A stretch of 64,000 nt of DNA from NCBI GenBank assembly GCA_963210315.1, contig OY723269.1:1612001-1676000 (forward strand). The letters run 5' to 3'. Positions 1 through 11,830 of the stretch are shown here, piece after piece. Each line of letters begins with the position of its first letter. The first letter of the stretch is position 1. The notes beneath the pieces were generated by a model. It worked only from the letters and a program-made list of their open reading frames with translations. It searched no databases and was not told where the DNA came from. This DNA comes from Rhynchopus euleeides (lineage: Eukaryota > Euglenozoa > Diplonemea > Diplonemida > Diplonemidae). The position numbers and the translations under genes are program-made.

Positions 1-210
1 CACCTCCACTGTCAGAACGAGCAGAACTGAGAGACACTCAATGGGATGGAGCGGAATCACTGTAACGGGGACACACTGATGGCACACAGGACAGACAGAC
101 AGAAGTCAGAGTGAAACGGTTGTACAAAGGGCTCGGCTTTACCGACGTCCTTAGTACAGAGTGAAACGACGACGCCGCCGAAGGCGGCCAATCCGCCGCC
201 CGAAGGGCGG

Positions 211-1425
211 CGGAAAAATTTTTGGGGTGTTTTTGGGTGAAAAACCGGGCAACCTGGGCCCTTTGGGACCACATAGGCCAGGAAAGGCCAAAATTTTCGA
301 TTTTTTTCGGAAATTTTTCGGTTTTTCAGAGTGTGGCAGTCCGCAGATACAGATTTTCGGGTCGGAAAAAAAATTTTTTTCGACCCAAAAAAATCGGATT
401 TTTTCGGGGAGGGTCTCCGGTGGCCCCCCCTGGATTTCCTGATTTTTCCCGATTTTTCCTGATTTTCGGATTTTGCTCGAAATTTGCCCTTGTGTCAACC
501 AGTGGCAAAATTTTCGGAAAATCGGGAAAAATCAGGAAAATCCGGAGAACCGGACACCCTCCTAGATTCTGGGGGGGTGAAACGGCGGAAAAATTTTTGG
601 GGTGTTTTTGGGTGAAAAACCGGGCAACCTGGGCCCTTTGGGACCACATAGGCCAGGAAAGGCCAAAATTTTCGATTTTTTTCGGAAATTTTTCGGTTTT
701 TCAGAGTGTGGCAGTCCGCAGATACAGATTTTCGGGTCGGAAAAAAAATTTTTTTCGACCCAAAAAAATCGGATTTTTTCGGGGAGGGTCTCCGGTGGCC
801 CCCCCTGGATTTCCTGATTTTTCCCGATTTTTCCTGATTTTCGGATTTTGCTCGAAATTTGCCCTTGTGTCAACCAGTGGCAAAATTTTCGGAAAATCGG
901 GAAAAATCAGGAAAATCCGGAGAACCGGACACCCTCCTAGATTCTGGGGGGGTGAAACGGCGGAAAAATTTTTGGGGTGTTTTTGGGTGAAAAACCGGGC
1001 AACCTGGGCCCTTTGGGACCACATAGGCCAGGAAAGGCCAAAATTTTCGATTTTTTTCGGAAATTTTTCGGTTTTTCAGAGTGTGGCAGTCCGCAGATAC
1101 AGATTTTCGGGTCGGAAAAAAAATTTTTTTTCGACCCAAAGGGGGCCCTCGCTACGAGTCACTGTGAGTCACGAGTCGTCAGTTGTCAGCCAAACATGGC
1201 TGACTTCTCACTTTTTCTCACTCAGTCACACTTGGTAGCGAGGGCCCCCAAAAAAATCGGATTTTTTCGGGGAGGGTCTCCGGTGGCCCCCCCTGGATTT
1301 CCTGATTTTTCCCGATTTTTCCTGATTTTCGGATTTTGCTCGAAATTTGCCCTTGTGTCAACCAGTGGCAAAATTTTCGGAAAATCGGGAAAAATCAGGA
1401 AAATCCGGAGAACCGGACACCCTCC
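211..1425. repeat. Tandem repeat, three copies of a 375-bp unit
   Basis: Copies begin at 211, 586 and 961, so the unit is exactly 375 bases, and the copies are near-identical. The third is interrupted by a 109-bp MITE (1141-1249), so that insertion came after the duplication. The unit holds two self-complementary blocks: an A8/T7 palindrome bounded by GTCGG and CGAC, and a pair of inverted GGAAAATC-type runs around the conserved TTTGCTCG segment. Open frames run right through the array, but they are a by-product of a period divisible by three. Confidence 0.95.
1141..1249. mobile_element. MITE family A, copy 1
   Basis: Inverted ends GGGGGCCCTCGCTAC and GTAGCGAGGGCCCCC. Because the host is a tandem repeat, the empty site is visible in copies 1 and 2 of the repeat. 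Comparison shows a 3-bp target duplication, AAA (1138-1140 and 1250-1252). No coding capacity. A 3-bp duplication with G-rich ends suggests a PIF/Harbinger-like or CMC-like parent (inference). Confidence 0.9.
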
Positions 1426-3773
1426 TTTGATCTTTGTCTAGAGCTGGATGTGAGTCGGGCGACAGCCGCGTATGCGTATGTTAGGGGCAGCAGGTGGAAG
1501 AAAGCAGGGGGTCAGCTGATCCGCCCAAATCCTTTCCAGATGCTGTTCTGCGCAAGTCTCACTCTGAACAGCTGCAGGTGAAGGTGGCAGGTGGGGATCT
1601 GGCTGCACCACACTCCGCCGACCTTCCACGATGGCCAAGATGTGGGACATCCACGAACTGGATTGGATGTGGCTGTGTGGGTGTGACAAGTGGAGTTTAC
1701 ATCGAGAGCAGAGACATCTGCACTACGATATGATGATTCACGTGTGTGTGTGTGTGCTTCGTTCTTCACGATTGGCGACGCTGCGGAAGCAACAGACGAG
1801 GCTGAGCCAGTAATTTGTGACGCAACCCCACAGGGTTATTTTTACACAGAGCCCGGAAGACCTTGGGCCACACTGTGTCAGCACGGCGTATCGGAGGTTG
1901 TTGGGACCCCCCCGGACAGCATCCCAGGCAGGTCGGGCCGACTAGTTCGATTCGTCTCGCCGGGCCCGCGTCGTGAGTGTGGCAAGGCGTGGTTGCTTAT
2001 CCATACATTTCTTTCCTCTGATTCACCCCCTCCCCTCTCCCAGCATGTGCATGGCGTCGTTGAATAAGTGCCGTGTCGCGTGTTTACCCGCCCCCCCTTC
2101 TTTTGGATGCGTTCGCCGCCCCTGCCAGTGTGTTTTCCCCCTGTGTTGTTCTGTGTGATGTGAGAACAGTTGCAGGACTACTGCGCGACGAGTGTAAAAC
2201 CTGCAATGATCCACGCACGGCAGGCTTGTGTGCGGTGGCCCTTCTTACTTAAACTATATTCCGTACCGCAACCGCGCTCTGCCTGCTTTTCACGCGCAGT
2301 GCTGCTCGTGTTCAGAGGCGTTCCCTTTTTGTGAAGCTCTCTGGCTTGTGCAGTCTATAATTTGTTGCTTCTCGGGCACTGCCCGCAAATGATCAGGAAC
2401 GCAAAAAAAAGAGAACTGCCGGACGCTTCGGTATATAGACTGCACATTCATCCCATTTCACTGGGAGCTTGAGATGTGTGTGTCCAACGAAAAGAGCCAA
2501 CAAGTGTTCAGAGGTGATTTGACATTTCTTTCCAGTTGCTGGACAGGGTAGCGTTTTTTTTCTGCCAAAAAAGCAAAGCGAAGAATGAGTTCGATTATCG
2601 CATTTCAGCCGTTGGCCGGCAAAAAATGCACAACGTGCAGCCGAAGAAGCTGAAGAAGCAAAATGGCACCTGCCAACTCCGCCCCCACCACCCCATCCCC
2701 CCTCACGCCCCACCCCGCTTCCCTCTCTCGGTGGAATAGAGTTAAGCGTCACCAATATGATTATGCGCCTGCTTGCATGGCGAAGCGCTGCCGCAAAGAG
2801 ACAGACCCGTGCTGGCCCGGGAGGCAACTGTCCGTCACACCCCATCTTGCTCCGCTGCTGTGGGCTGGTCGCAAATCACAGGGGGAGGGGCTGCTGCCAG
2901 GCGCAGCAGAGAAGGGCAGCTCCCTGTGCCGACTGGTCCCGTTTGCCCCACCTCCCCTGGGTGTATCTGCGACCATCGCCTAACCCACCCACCCACCCAC
3001 TCCCCAGGCGCGTTTGATACTTTTCTTCTGCCCCAACAAAGAAGCTTGCTTTGTCAGACGCAGTGAGTCCAGTCGGTGTGGGCGATGCGTGCAGTGTGTG
3101 GGCCGCTCGCGTACCAAAACCCGGAAAGACTTGCGTTTGACTCATTGTCTTTCCCTCGATGATGAATTACCGAAAATCCCACTCAAAAAAATAGGACCTT
3201 TGTTCACACGATGCAGGCACCAGAGGTCTTTGTATGATACCCTGGTGACAAAGCGACTGATGATCAAAAGTCGCGAAGCTGCGAAGTAACAAAATAAATT
3301 CGTACGACCGAAGCTTCAGGGTTATCGGGTTTATGCCCCTTTTCACAGGCCTTTCACGGCATCACGGCTGCTTTGTTTCGCAGCCGCTGGGCAGGGGTAT
3401 GATGGCATTGAGGGGAGCGAGCTGTGGCGAGTGGTGGGATGAATGCAATTCCTTTTTGTTTCAAGGCAGCAGTAAAGCGCACCAGCCTCCGGAGCAAAAA
3501 AGAAAAGCGGTTGCATTCTGCGCATCACACAGGCCTGGGTTGACAGCTGAATGCCACGTTCATCTCGTGTTCCCCGAACCCTCTGAAAGGTGTCATAGGA
3601 GGTGAGTCTGGCTTCATAAGTACAAAAAGACCCATGTATGTGCCCCGTCAACGCAAACAGGAAAAAATTGGATCCTGTGCACATCACAGAGCGCAATGAC
3701 GCCCTTTTTTTCTGTCCATTCCGGCTGTATCGTCCTCATATGCTTTTTTTTGTCAGTTCGGCGTATCCCAACT

Positions 3774-3831
3774 CCGGAAACTTTTTACCCCGTGCGGATC
3801 CTTTTGCGAACATGTCATACGACCCGGCTGT
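3774..3831 (+). repeat. Dispersed repeat D2, copy 1
   Basis: About 58 bases built around GGAAACTTT, CCGTGCGGATCCTT and GCGAACA. It recurs at 21195-21249 (+) and 58320-58379 (-). Unique sequence on both sides differs between copies. Function unknown. Confidence 0.6.
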
Positions 3832-4557
3832 GTAGGGTTGGTGGTGTTCAGCGTTCGAACAGCACCCATTTTTGTTGCTCTCCTTCACTCTTTTGATTCA
3901 CCCCGGGTGCAGTAGTATTCTAGTTGCCCTTCCTGATTCTGAATTCGGTCTTTTATTTGGATCCATCTACACGAGATCTTTACGAGACAATGCTCGTTGC
4001 ATCGTTTGCTGTTGTGTGACCACAGCCACCACGAAGAGGCACATATGTCATTCCATATGATGGCGAAAGTGCCAGATCAATTCCGGGCAGAGTCCGGCAC
4101 CTGCCGTGTCTGCCGGCATACTTTCCAGAATATCCTGGTTTTGACGACAAGGGAAATCCAAAAAAAAGAACTCCCGAACAAGTCCGAAGCCCAGGCACCC
4201 ACCCAAAAAAGCCATCTGCTAGTGTAACTCAGGAACCCGAACCATGGATGCCGTGCACACAAGACCCATTTCTATCTCCGACTCTCTCATTGCTTCTACG
4301 ATACGTTCCTTCTCTTTTCGGAGGTTTCCGGCTGTTTGTTTGTCTTTATTTTATGCACTGAAAACAATACTCACCTTCTCACACAGTCCTTTCGCGCGCT
4401 CTTATCCGTCAACCTTCTGCTGTTTGCGGCATCTTTTTCACGCGAAAAAAAAATCATTGCTGCGCGCCCGCCAGGGGTCTCGGCTCGACACCCCCCTCCA
4501 GAGCCCAGGGTGTCGAGATTTTATTTCCTCCCAAAACCGCCTTTATTTGCATTTTTG

Positions 4558-4584
4558 AGCTCCGTGCGGATCGTAGTGGGGTCA
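4558..4584 (-). repeat. Dispersed repeat D6, copy 1
   Basis: Reads ATGACCCCACTACGATCCGC on the minus strand. Related copies lie at 45797-45823 (-), 46373-46399 (+) and 46540-46568 (+). The last two are inside the G-tract element at 46.2-46.7 kb and one is inside the hAT at 44.8 kb, so it is probably transposon-derived. Confidence 0.55.
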
Positions 4585-5233
4585 TTTTTTTTCCACAGTG
4601 CTTATTGCAGCCCATCAAATGTGTATGTGTTTCAGGGCCAGAGAGCCTAGAGCCCACGGCGGTTACTTCCACAAAGTTCCCATGTTGCGGTCGGTTGAGT
4701 AGGCCGCCACACCTGTGGGGGCAACCTCTCTCTGAGCTTGGAAAAACGATGATGTGAGCGTTGTAGTCAGATCATCGTGCAGTGTTTTCAAGCAGCTCCT
4801 CCATCGGCTTGTGGATCCATCATCAAGAATTGACCCTACAACGCGAAACAGTGCGATTGATGCGAAGCGGACCTCCAGCTAACGCACCACCACCATGATC
4901 AGCGGTTTGCCAATTTCTTGGTGGTGCTTCTTCCCTGCTTTGGTGACAAGGTGTCGTTGCTGATGATGTTGAACAGTGCTGTCCATCCCTTGTAGTGCAA
5001 CCTGTGAGAGATCTCCATCAAGGAGCGTCAGCCGAGCGAGGCACTGTCACCAGGTCACTGAGGAAAATGAGGGATGTTGCCTGGAGCTGGCGTGAATAGC
5101 AACTGCTGGGAGGGGCATGTGATGGGTCCCTCCTGGTCCCAGCTCGACCCTCCGGGCCCAGATCCACCATTCCTGAAAAAAACCGTGTTCGTTGCATGTT
5201 TGAGCACAACGCTTCCCGGGATCATAATTTTTT

Positions 5234-6901
5234 GGGAAATCCATAATCTGGCCCACCACTTTTCCATAATCAACAATTCAACCCACAACTTTTTCATAAT
5301 TAACAATTCGACCCACAACTTTTCCATAAGTAACAATTCAACCCACAACTTTTGCCGAATTAACAATTCAACCCAACCACTTTTCCACAATTAACAATTC
5401 AACCCAACCCAGGTTCTGTAGGCAGGGTTGGGTTTCCTGGCAATTTTTTTCACCTCCCCACCATCACCTGAATTGCACCTGGATTTCCAGATCAGCCGTG
5501 AAGCTTCCTACAGGCATTATGCACTGAGTCATATCAGACCCATGGGTTCTTCAGCCCCTCAGATTCAGACCATGCATTGTCCAGAACTGCACCCTCTCCT
5601 TCAACACCAGTATATCCGCTGCTCATGGGCCCCTGACGACAAAAACCTGATCGTAGCTCATAGCAAAGATGGGTACCACGATCAAGGTTCATCTGTTACC
5701 AGATGGAAGTCTCCTGTTTCCAGGTTTAGGGTTTACCGCGAGTGTAGCGCAGATAAGGGAGGTGTCTCAAGAGAGGATGCAGCTCTGTCCCAGCAGTTCC
5801 TCCTCCTCGGTTCTGACCCCCACAGTTCTTCGGATGACAGGCACAACAGAGTAAGAAGCAACACAGCCAGATCTTTCGAGCAGGCCCAAAACCCAAGCAA
5901 CAGAGCGGGGGTGAAATACCAGGCAGAAATGGGGGGGAGGAGATGGGTGGGGTGCAGAGAGGAGAAGGGGTGGGCGTCATCAAATTTAGGAACAGCAACG
6001 GTCACCTTTTCAGACCGACTACCCCTGCGCCTCAGTAGCTGCGGCTGTGCGTCTCGTCATGCGACCTGCATATCTTAATAAAGTGAGTGAACATTCATCC
6101 TTTCACGCCTCCTGCAAACGAAGATGCTGCACGTGCTGCCCTTGTAAAGGCGGCAACAAGGGTCGAACCCCATACAGCTCTGGAGCTTGGTACGTCCTCT
6201 TCCCCTTTGCTGTTTAATTTTCACCCCCGCTCTGTTGCTTGGGTTTTGGGCCTGCTCGAAAGATCTGGCTGTGTTGCTTCTTACTCTGTTGTGCCTGTCA
6301 TCCGAAGAACTGTGGGGGTCGGAACCGAGGAGGAGGAACTGCTGGGACAGAGCTGCATCCTCTCTTGAGACACCTCCCTTATCTGCGCTACACTCGCGGT
6401 AAACCCTAAACCTGGAAACAGGAGACTTCCATCTGGTAACAGATGAACCTTGATCGTGGTACCCATCTTTGCTATGAGCTACGATCAGGTTTTTGTCGTC
6501 AGGGGCCCATGAGCAGCGGATATACTGGTGTTGAAGGAGAGGGTGCAGTTCTGGACAATGCATGGTCTGAATCTGAGGGGCTGAAGAACCCATGGGTCTG
6601 ATATGACTCAGTGCATAATGCCTGTAGGAAGCTTCACGGCTGATCTGGAAATCCAGGTGCAATTCAGGTGATGGTGGGGAGGTGAAAAAAATTGCCAGGA
6701 AACCCAACCCTGCCTACAGAACCTGGGTTGGGTTGAATTGTTAATTGTGGAAAAGTGGTTGGGTTGAATTGTTAATTCGGCAAAAGTTGTGGGTTGAATT
6801 GTTACTTATGGAAAAGTTGTGGGTCGAATTGTTAATTATGAAAAAGTTGTGGGTTGAATTGTTGATTATGGAAAAGTGGTGGGCCAGATTATGGATTTCC
6901 C
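5234..6901. mobile_element. Fold-back, MULE-like element with ~685-bp inverted arms
   Basis: The two arms (about 5234-5922 and 6216-6901) are near-perfect inverted copies around a ~290-bp spacer. Termini are GGGAAATCCATAATC and its complement. Each arm begins with about five 30-bp sub-repeats carrying AACAATTCAACCCA. The flanks TAATTTTTT and TATTTTTTT match at 8 of 9 positions, consistent with a 9-bp duplication of the MULE type. The two long mirrored open frames are palindrome artefacts. An internal block of the arm (about 5630-5850) is recognisably related to 33480-33710 inside the MULE-like element at 33.0 kb. No transposase seen, so it is probably non-autonomous. Confidence 0.85.
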
Positions 6902-9738
6902 TATTTTTTTTTCGTCAGTGACATGAAAAAATGCTACCAAATGGCCATGGGAATACAGGTGTCGAATTCGACACCTGAAAAATCGGGAAAAAAAGGCCAG
7001 GTGTCGAAAAAAAGCAGGTTTTCGACACCCCCGAGACCCCTGGCGCCCGCCTTTGGGGTCCTTCCCCTCCCACACCATTCACACTTGCCGACACAGAGCC
7101 CAGAGACAAGGGGTTCGCGACCGTCGGAACACCCTGCTCTCGCTTCTGCCGTTCTTTCCCGTGTGTTGCACATCAGTTTGGGCCGGAAAGGGGCAGGTGG
7201 GGTTCGGGGGGGGGATGCATACCGTCGTGAGCATGCTGATCACGTCCCGATATTTTCGGCAAAAGAAAAAGTAACGTGCATCTTTTTGTTCGTTGGTTTT
7301 CTCGCATCCATCCCCAGACCCCAGGCCCCAGGGCCCGCCACCCCAGCCCTGTCTGCTGCTGTTTATTGGGTGAGGGTGCCAGCGAGGGTGGTGTGTGCCC
7401 CCCGTCCGATAGACGCGCTCAGTGTGGGAGGGGGTGCGCGTCTTTATTGTCAGGACCCACCCGCATTCGTGCCCCGCACCTTCACCCCCGCCCATCACGC
7501 GAGGGGGTGTGTGTGGGAGCTGTCAAACTGCAGAGAACCATCTCGACCGAGGTGTGAATTGAATGGGACTCGGGAGATTGGCACAGAATACCCCAGCGTT
7601 ATATCTCAGAGAATTTCCAACATCGGGGGGGGGGGGGGCTCTGCGGCGGGATAACGAACTCTTCCTTTTTACGTGGGACGGCTCTGTCTGCCGGTGGATC
7701 GTATGGTCCATACGCTCGCCACCAGGACAGGGAACACGCGCGGTTTCCACACCACAGGCTTTGGGCGCACGAATCGTGTGAAATAACATGCCCGATCCGA
7801 TCACCTCCCCATTTTTTTTGCGAAGGATTTCAAAATGCCATGCGAACCTGTTGCACAGCGGAAGGGGCGTAATTTCCAGAAGCGGCGGTGCTGTCACAAC
7901 TACATACACTTATGACCACCTCGTTTTGAGAGACTGGCCCACATTCAAATCCTCGGGTGAGCGCACATCATAGCACCACCTCTGCAGGAGGCGATGGTGG
8001 GGGGTAAATTCTGCACTCCCTTCCTATTTCTCTCTCTCTCTCCCACGCTGCAATCACAACTCCTGAAATGCCTTCTCCTCCTCCTCCCACCCCGCTTCTT
8101 CTTCTTCTTCTCTTGGACGCAATGGCGAAAGAACCTTGCTTACTGCGCATCACATGCGTCGTCACAACCACATCCACTGCATAAGTCTGGGGCAGGGAGG
8201 GCAGTGCCGTGTCGTGTCAACGCTCTTTCTCCCCCATACCCCACCATACCTGCAATCCAGCCAAGTTTTGTGCTGCCGCTCGCCCCGCTCCGAGCAAAGG
8301 GGGGGCGGGGGCGGGAAACATCACGAATGGATGCCACCATGTGCGGCCAGAAGAATCCGATAAGTGAACTCTCAATTATGCCAATGGAAGCTGCGAGATT
8401 CACAGGCGGGGGGGGGGGGGAAGACCTCAAGCAAAAATTGTTGAAAAAAATTCGTTCAACCTCGTTGAAATGAAGCGCTGCACCCACCCCAAGCACTATC
8501 GCGTCAATGTTGTGGTGTCAGAGGTCCGCTGCTGAGGCGCGCTGTGCATGCTGCTTACAGTAATGTCTGAAGGGTCCTCCGAAAAACCGAGCATGATGGT
8601 GGTGTGGTCGAAAAATCGATGTTCAGCCCAGCTCAGAGCGAGGTTTGAAACACCTCTGTGCCTGGTTCTGAGCGCAGCCCCCCCCAAACTGTGTTTCCCG
8701 GTTCAGAAAAAAAATCCTTGCAGAACATCGCCAAGCAGCAAGGCGTGGGGTGTTTCTCGTGGTCGGTTGACAAGCCACACAGTTGTTAGTCACACGGCGG
8801 TGGGGGGGGAATGTCATCCGCGTCACACTGTAGTGGAAAGGCGTCATTAACACTTCTTTCAGTTCTGGCAACCGTGATCTCTCTCCATTTTCCGTTCCTC
8901 TCCTCATGGCCAGGCGAGAGGCCTCTTCAGCTGCGTGTGGAATCACAAACCAACAGGTCGTGTCGATTGTACGTGTGTTGTTAGATGAGGAGGAGGCGGA
9001 CCGGCAAAACCCCGACAATTCCAGTAGGCCACTCGCGAGGCACTCTCAGTAAACGTGGCACAGAGGAAGGGGAAGGGAAAGGGGCGGGGATGGATGGGGG
9101 GGGGGTCAAGGGGGAGGGGGGAGGGTCAAAGGGCCTTCTGCGCTCCGAAGAGCACCGGCACAGCCGTTGACCACCACCCCTCCGCCCCGACCCTTGCAAT
9201 GCATGTGTTTCGCTCACCCCCCTCCCCCCTGCCCCTCCCCCTATTGTTGCCTCATCGCTCCCTTCTTCCACCCACCCCCCCTCGCACACCCACATCCCCT
9301 CCCCTATCTGCCTCGCACGCGGCGTGTGTGTCGGTTTGCACACCCGCGTATTTCAACTGGAGGAGGAGGAGGGTGTGGTGTTCGGGGGGGAGGGGGTGGG
9401 GTGGATGGGGGTTTTTCTTCTTCTCGCTCTCGGAGAAGCTTCGGCAATGATTTTTTTTTGCGGCGAATTCTCTCCTCACTGCAGCACAGGGAGAGGGAAA
9501 AATGTGCCAAAAAAAACAAAATGCGCGCCCGGTGTTCAGCACCGCAGTGAACGCCTTTCCTCCCCACCTCCCCTCAGGTCATTTGAAAATTTGTTCAAAT
9601 CGTTCAAAGTAAATCCGAGAAGCTGTTTTTTCCCGAGATAGTGGGCTAAGTGTGCCAAACGGCTGATCGCTCGCTACGGGGTGATCTCGCCTGGATGTGC
9701 ACTAGTTTCTGTTTCTGATGAGTGAAATGGCAATCATC

Positions 9739-9856
9739 TTTTCAGCACACTTCGATGTGGGCGGAAAGTGTCGCCTGCTTGTTCGTGCCCTTGTGCTCCT
9801 CACTCACAGCACCATCATCAGCAGGAGTGTGAGTGTGGAAGCGTCAACGCAGAAAT
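9739..9856 (+). repeat. Dispersed element D1, copy A
   Basis: Ordered conserved blocks: GCACAC, GCGGAAAGTGTC, a CATCATCAG-like block, GTGTGGAAGCGTCAACGCA, then an A-rich tail. The same order and spacing recur at 21321-21463 and 50101-50226. The 3' box contains the palindrome GCGT-CA-ACGC. The A-rich 3' end makes a SINE-like or small-RNA-derived origin possible (inference). No tRNA fold seen. Confidence 0.65.
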
Positions 9857-11286
9857 AAACCTAAGCAAAAAGTGCCGAACAAATCGCAGATACACTTTCT
9901 GAGCGAGCTTTTGCCAAACGAGGGATCGATCGCTACCACTCGAGGTAAGCAAGGAGTGGCACTCGCTCTACATTGCCTCTCTCTCGTTTTGTCCACTCTC
10001 CAACGGCTCGCCATCTCGTTGATACGACGCTGATGCTGTGTGATGTGATGCGACACCTGTCCTGTGAAGGTGGAAAGTTCACTTTACTGCACTTTAGATC
10101 GAAGCCCCCCCCGTCCCCCCTTTCCTCCCCTCCCGCCAGCCAGATGCCAAGACAATATCAACAATGCCTGTCTCGGCGCAGCCCGGGAAGACCCTCCGCC
10201 GTGTTGCCTCGGGAACCACCCGCACACACAACACGCCCTCCCTGGCACGGCACGCGCTCTCCCCACGCCACACCCTTCCGCTCCACCACCCAAGAACCGC
10301 CCTCCCCCCCCTCCCTCCCCCACCCTTTGGCACCCTCTCTGGAAGGCAAAGTTTAGGAGAAGGGCCAAGCAAAACACCTACACGCAGATGGGGGGAGGGG
10401 AGGAGGGGGTGGTGAAGTTTGGACAGTGCGGAGCTGCTCAGATGCAGCTCAGATGGTGTGCATGGCTGGAGAGTGGGGGAGGCGGTGGTGGTGGGGAGGG
10501 GGGGTTGGGGTGAACAGGCAATGCCCCCCCCCCCCCCTCCCCCGTGTTCCGGAGAGGCAGTTCAGAGCTGTCTGAATGCCGTCGTTCGATCCCCACCGTC
10601 GGATGCAAGATGTTCGGCACCCCTCCCCCGATGACCCTCCCCCTCCCGATAGCATGGGGATGCATGATGCGCAAAAAGCTGCCTAAATAACGCGGGTGCC
10701 GGCATGTCCCCCCCCCATCCCCCCCGCCCACCCCCCACCACCACACCTACCCGCAAGCCTGTTGACTGAACACCCGGATCTTGGTTTGTGTGATCCCACC
10801 GCCACACCCGTTGTTAAATGCAGCCTTGCCGTTTCGGAACGGTTTGACGTGGTTTGGCAGAATTCTAACAGAATTTCTTTTGTGCGCTCAACAAAAAGTA
10901 GAACCGGAACTGATCTCCCACAGTTGCTGGACAGGGTGTCTAAAATAAAGGCGAACGGGGTACGATTTTGGTTGCTGTGTATTTCCTTACACGCCTGCCA
11001 CATGTGATGCCTTCTTCTCAACACAACACACACGCAGGGGGTGGCCTCCGACCCGTGCAGGGTTACAGTAATCCACCTAAAAAAGTGATCAACACCACAC
11101 ACACACCACCCCTGTTCAGGAACACACAAGAAGCCCGCACTTCCTTGGGAGTGCCGGTCGATACCACTCTCTTTTTTGTTTTCTTTCTTTTTGCAACTGC
11201 CGGGGGCATCTACGACCCGCTGTGTTATCCGTTATATATTGCTGTGGTTTGCGTTGCCTATTTGCGTTTCTGCCGTTGTGTTCTGA

Positions 11287-11317
<31 letters not shown>

Positions 11318-11320
11318 CCC
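11287..11320. repeat. CA microsatellite
   Basis: Uninterrupted CA dinucleotides except for one CATA near the start. Confidence 0.95.
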
Positions 11321-11830
11321 GTTTGCCCCCTGCTGCTTCCGGAGCCTTCTCATCACACCGCTCTCTTGGAAGGGGGGAGGTCGATTCCCTTTCATAACCG
11401 ACCCCCTCCCACCCACACAACTGACATCTCTGAGCATCCCCTGTGTATCGGTCTTTTGAGTTGATTATTTTGTACAGAGGGGTTCTGCCCTTTCGCGGAA
11501 CACCTCCCACCCCCCCCCCCCCCCCCCACACCCCCTCCCCCCCCCCCCCTATACCCCACCCTCATCCACATGATGTGCTGAACTAACAACACCAAAGTTT
11601 CTCCCCCCCCCCCCCACCCCCCCAAATCTCTCACCTCCCCTCGCTCGCTCGCTACAACACACAGTTTTCTTCCACTCATAAAGCTCACCCGGTTGGATAG
11701 TCCGTTTCGGTTTTTTTTTATTCCTGTTCTTTTGGCAACTCATTTCGGGAAAAGCCTTCCCAACACCCCCCCCCCCTCCACCCGTTGACTCTTGACTCCA
11801 TCTGACTCTCTTCATAGCCCCTAGAGCGTA

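Larger units (their letters stand above)
1426..5233. other. Intergenic, no supported gene
   Basis: Mixed-complexity DNA with only short open frames. It holds a TG microsatellite near 1742, a dispersed box at 3774-3831 and another at 4558-4584. A reading frame at 1494-1733 has no recognisable domain or splice context. Nothing else can be supported. Confidence 0.6.
6902..11800. other. Long intergenic region, low complexity
   Basis: No gene is supported on either strand. The stretch is dominated by pyrimidine/purine-skewed runs, C and G homopolymers of 8-20 bases (for example near 7625, 8410, 10520, 11510, 11610) and short tandem purine motifs. It contains dispersed element D1 (9739-9856) and a CA microsatellite (11287-11320). 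The last ~40 bases before the cyclase start are pyrimidine-rich and end in an AG at 11817. Confidence 0.7.

Noticed and set aside
222-1238. 338-residue + frame and several minus frames across the tandem repeat
   Set aside because: The unit length is a multiple of three, so any open frame extends through all copies. The product is Phe/Arg-rich low complexity and the MITE is read through.
1494-2067. Overlapping + frames that could be exons of an upstream gene
   Set aside because: No domain, no GTATG donor or convincing acceptor linking them, and codon use is unlike the confident genes.
6150-6190. GGGTCGAACCCC resembling a tRNA B box
   Set aside because: No cloverleaf can be drawn around it and it lies in the spacer of the fold-back element. 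No tRNA, rRNA or known spliceosomal RNA was recognised elsewhere.
5428-6707. Two mirrored ~210-residue frames
   Set aside because: They are the same sequence in the two arms of the fold-back element; no domain, and they end at the spacer.
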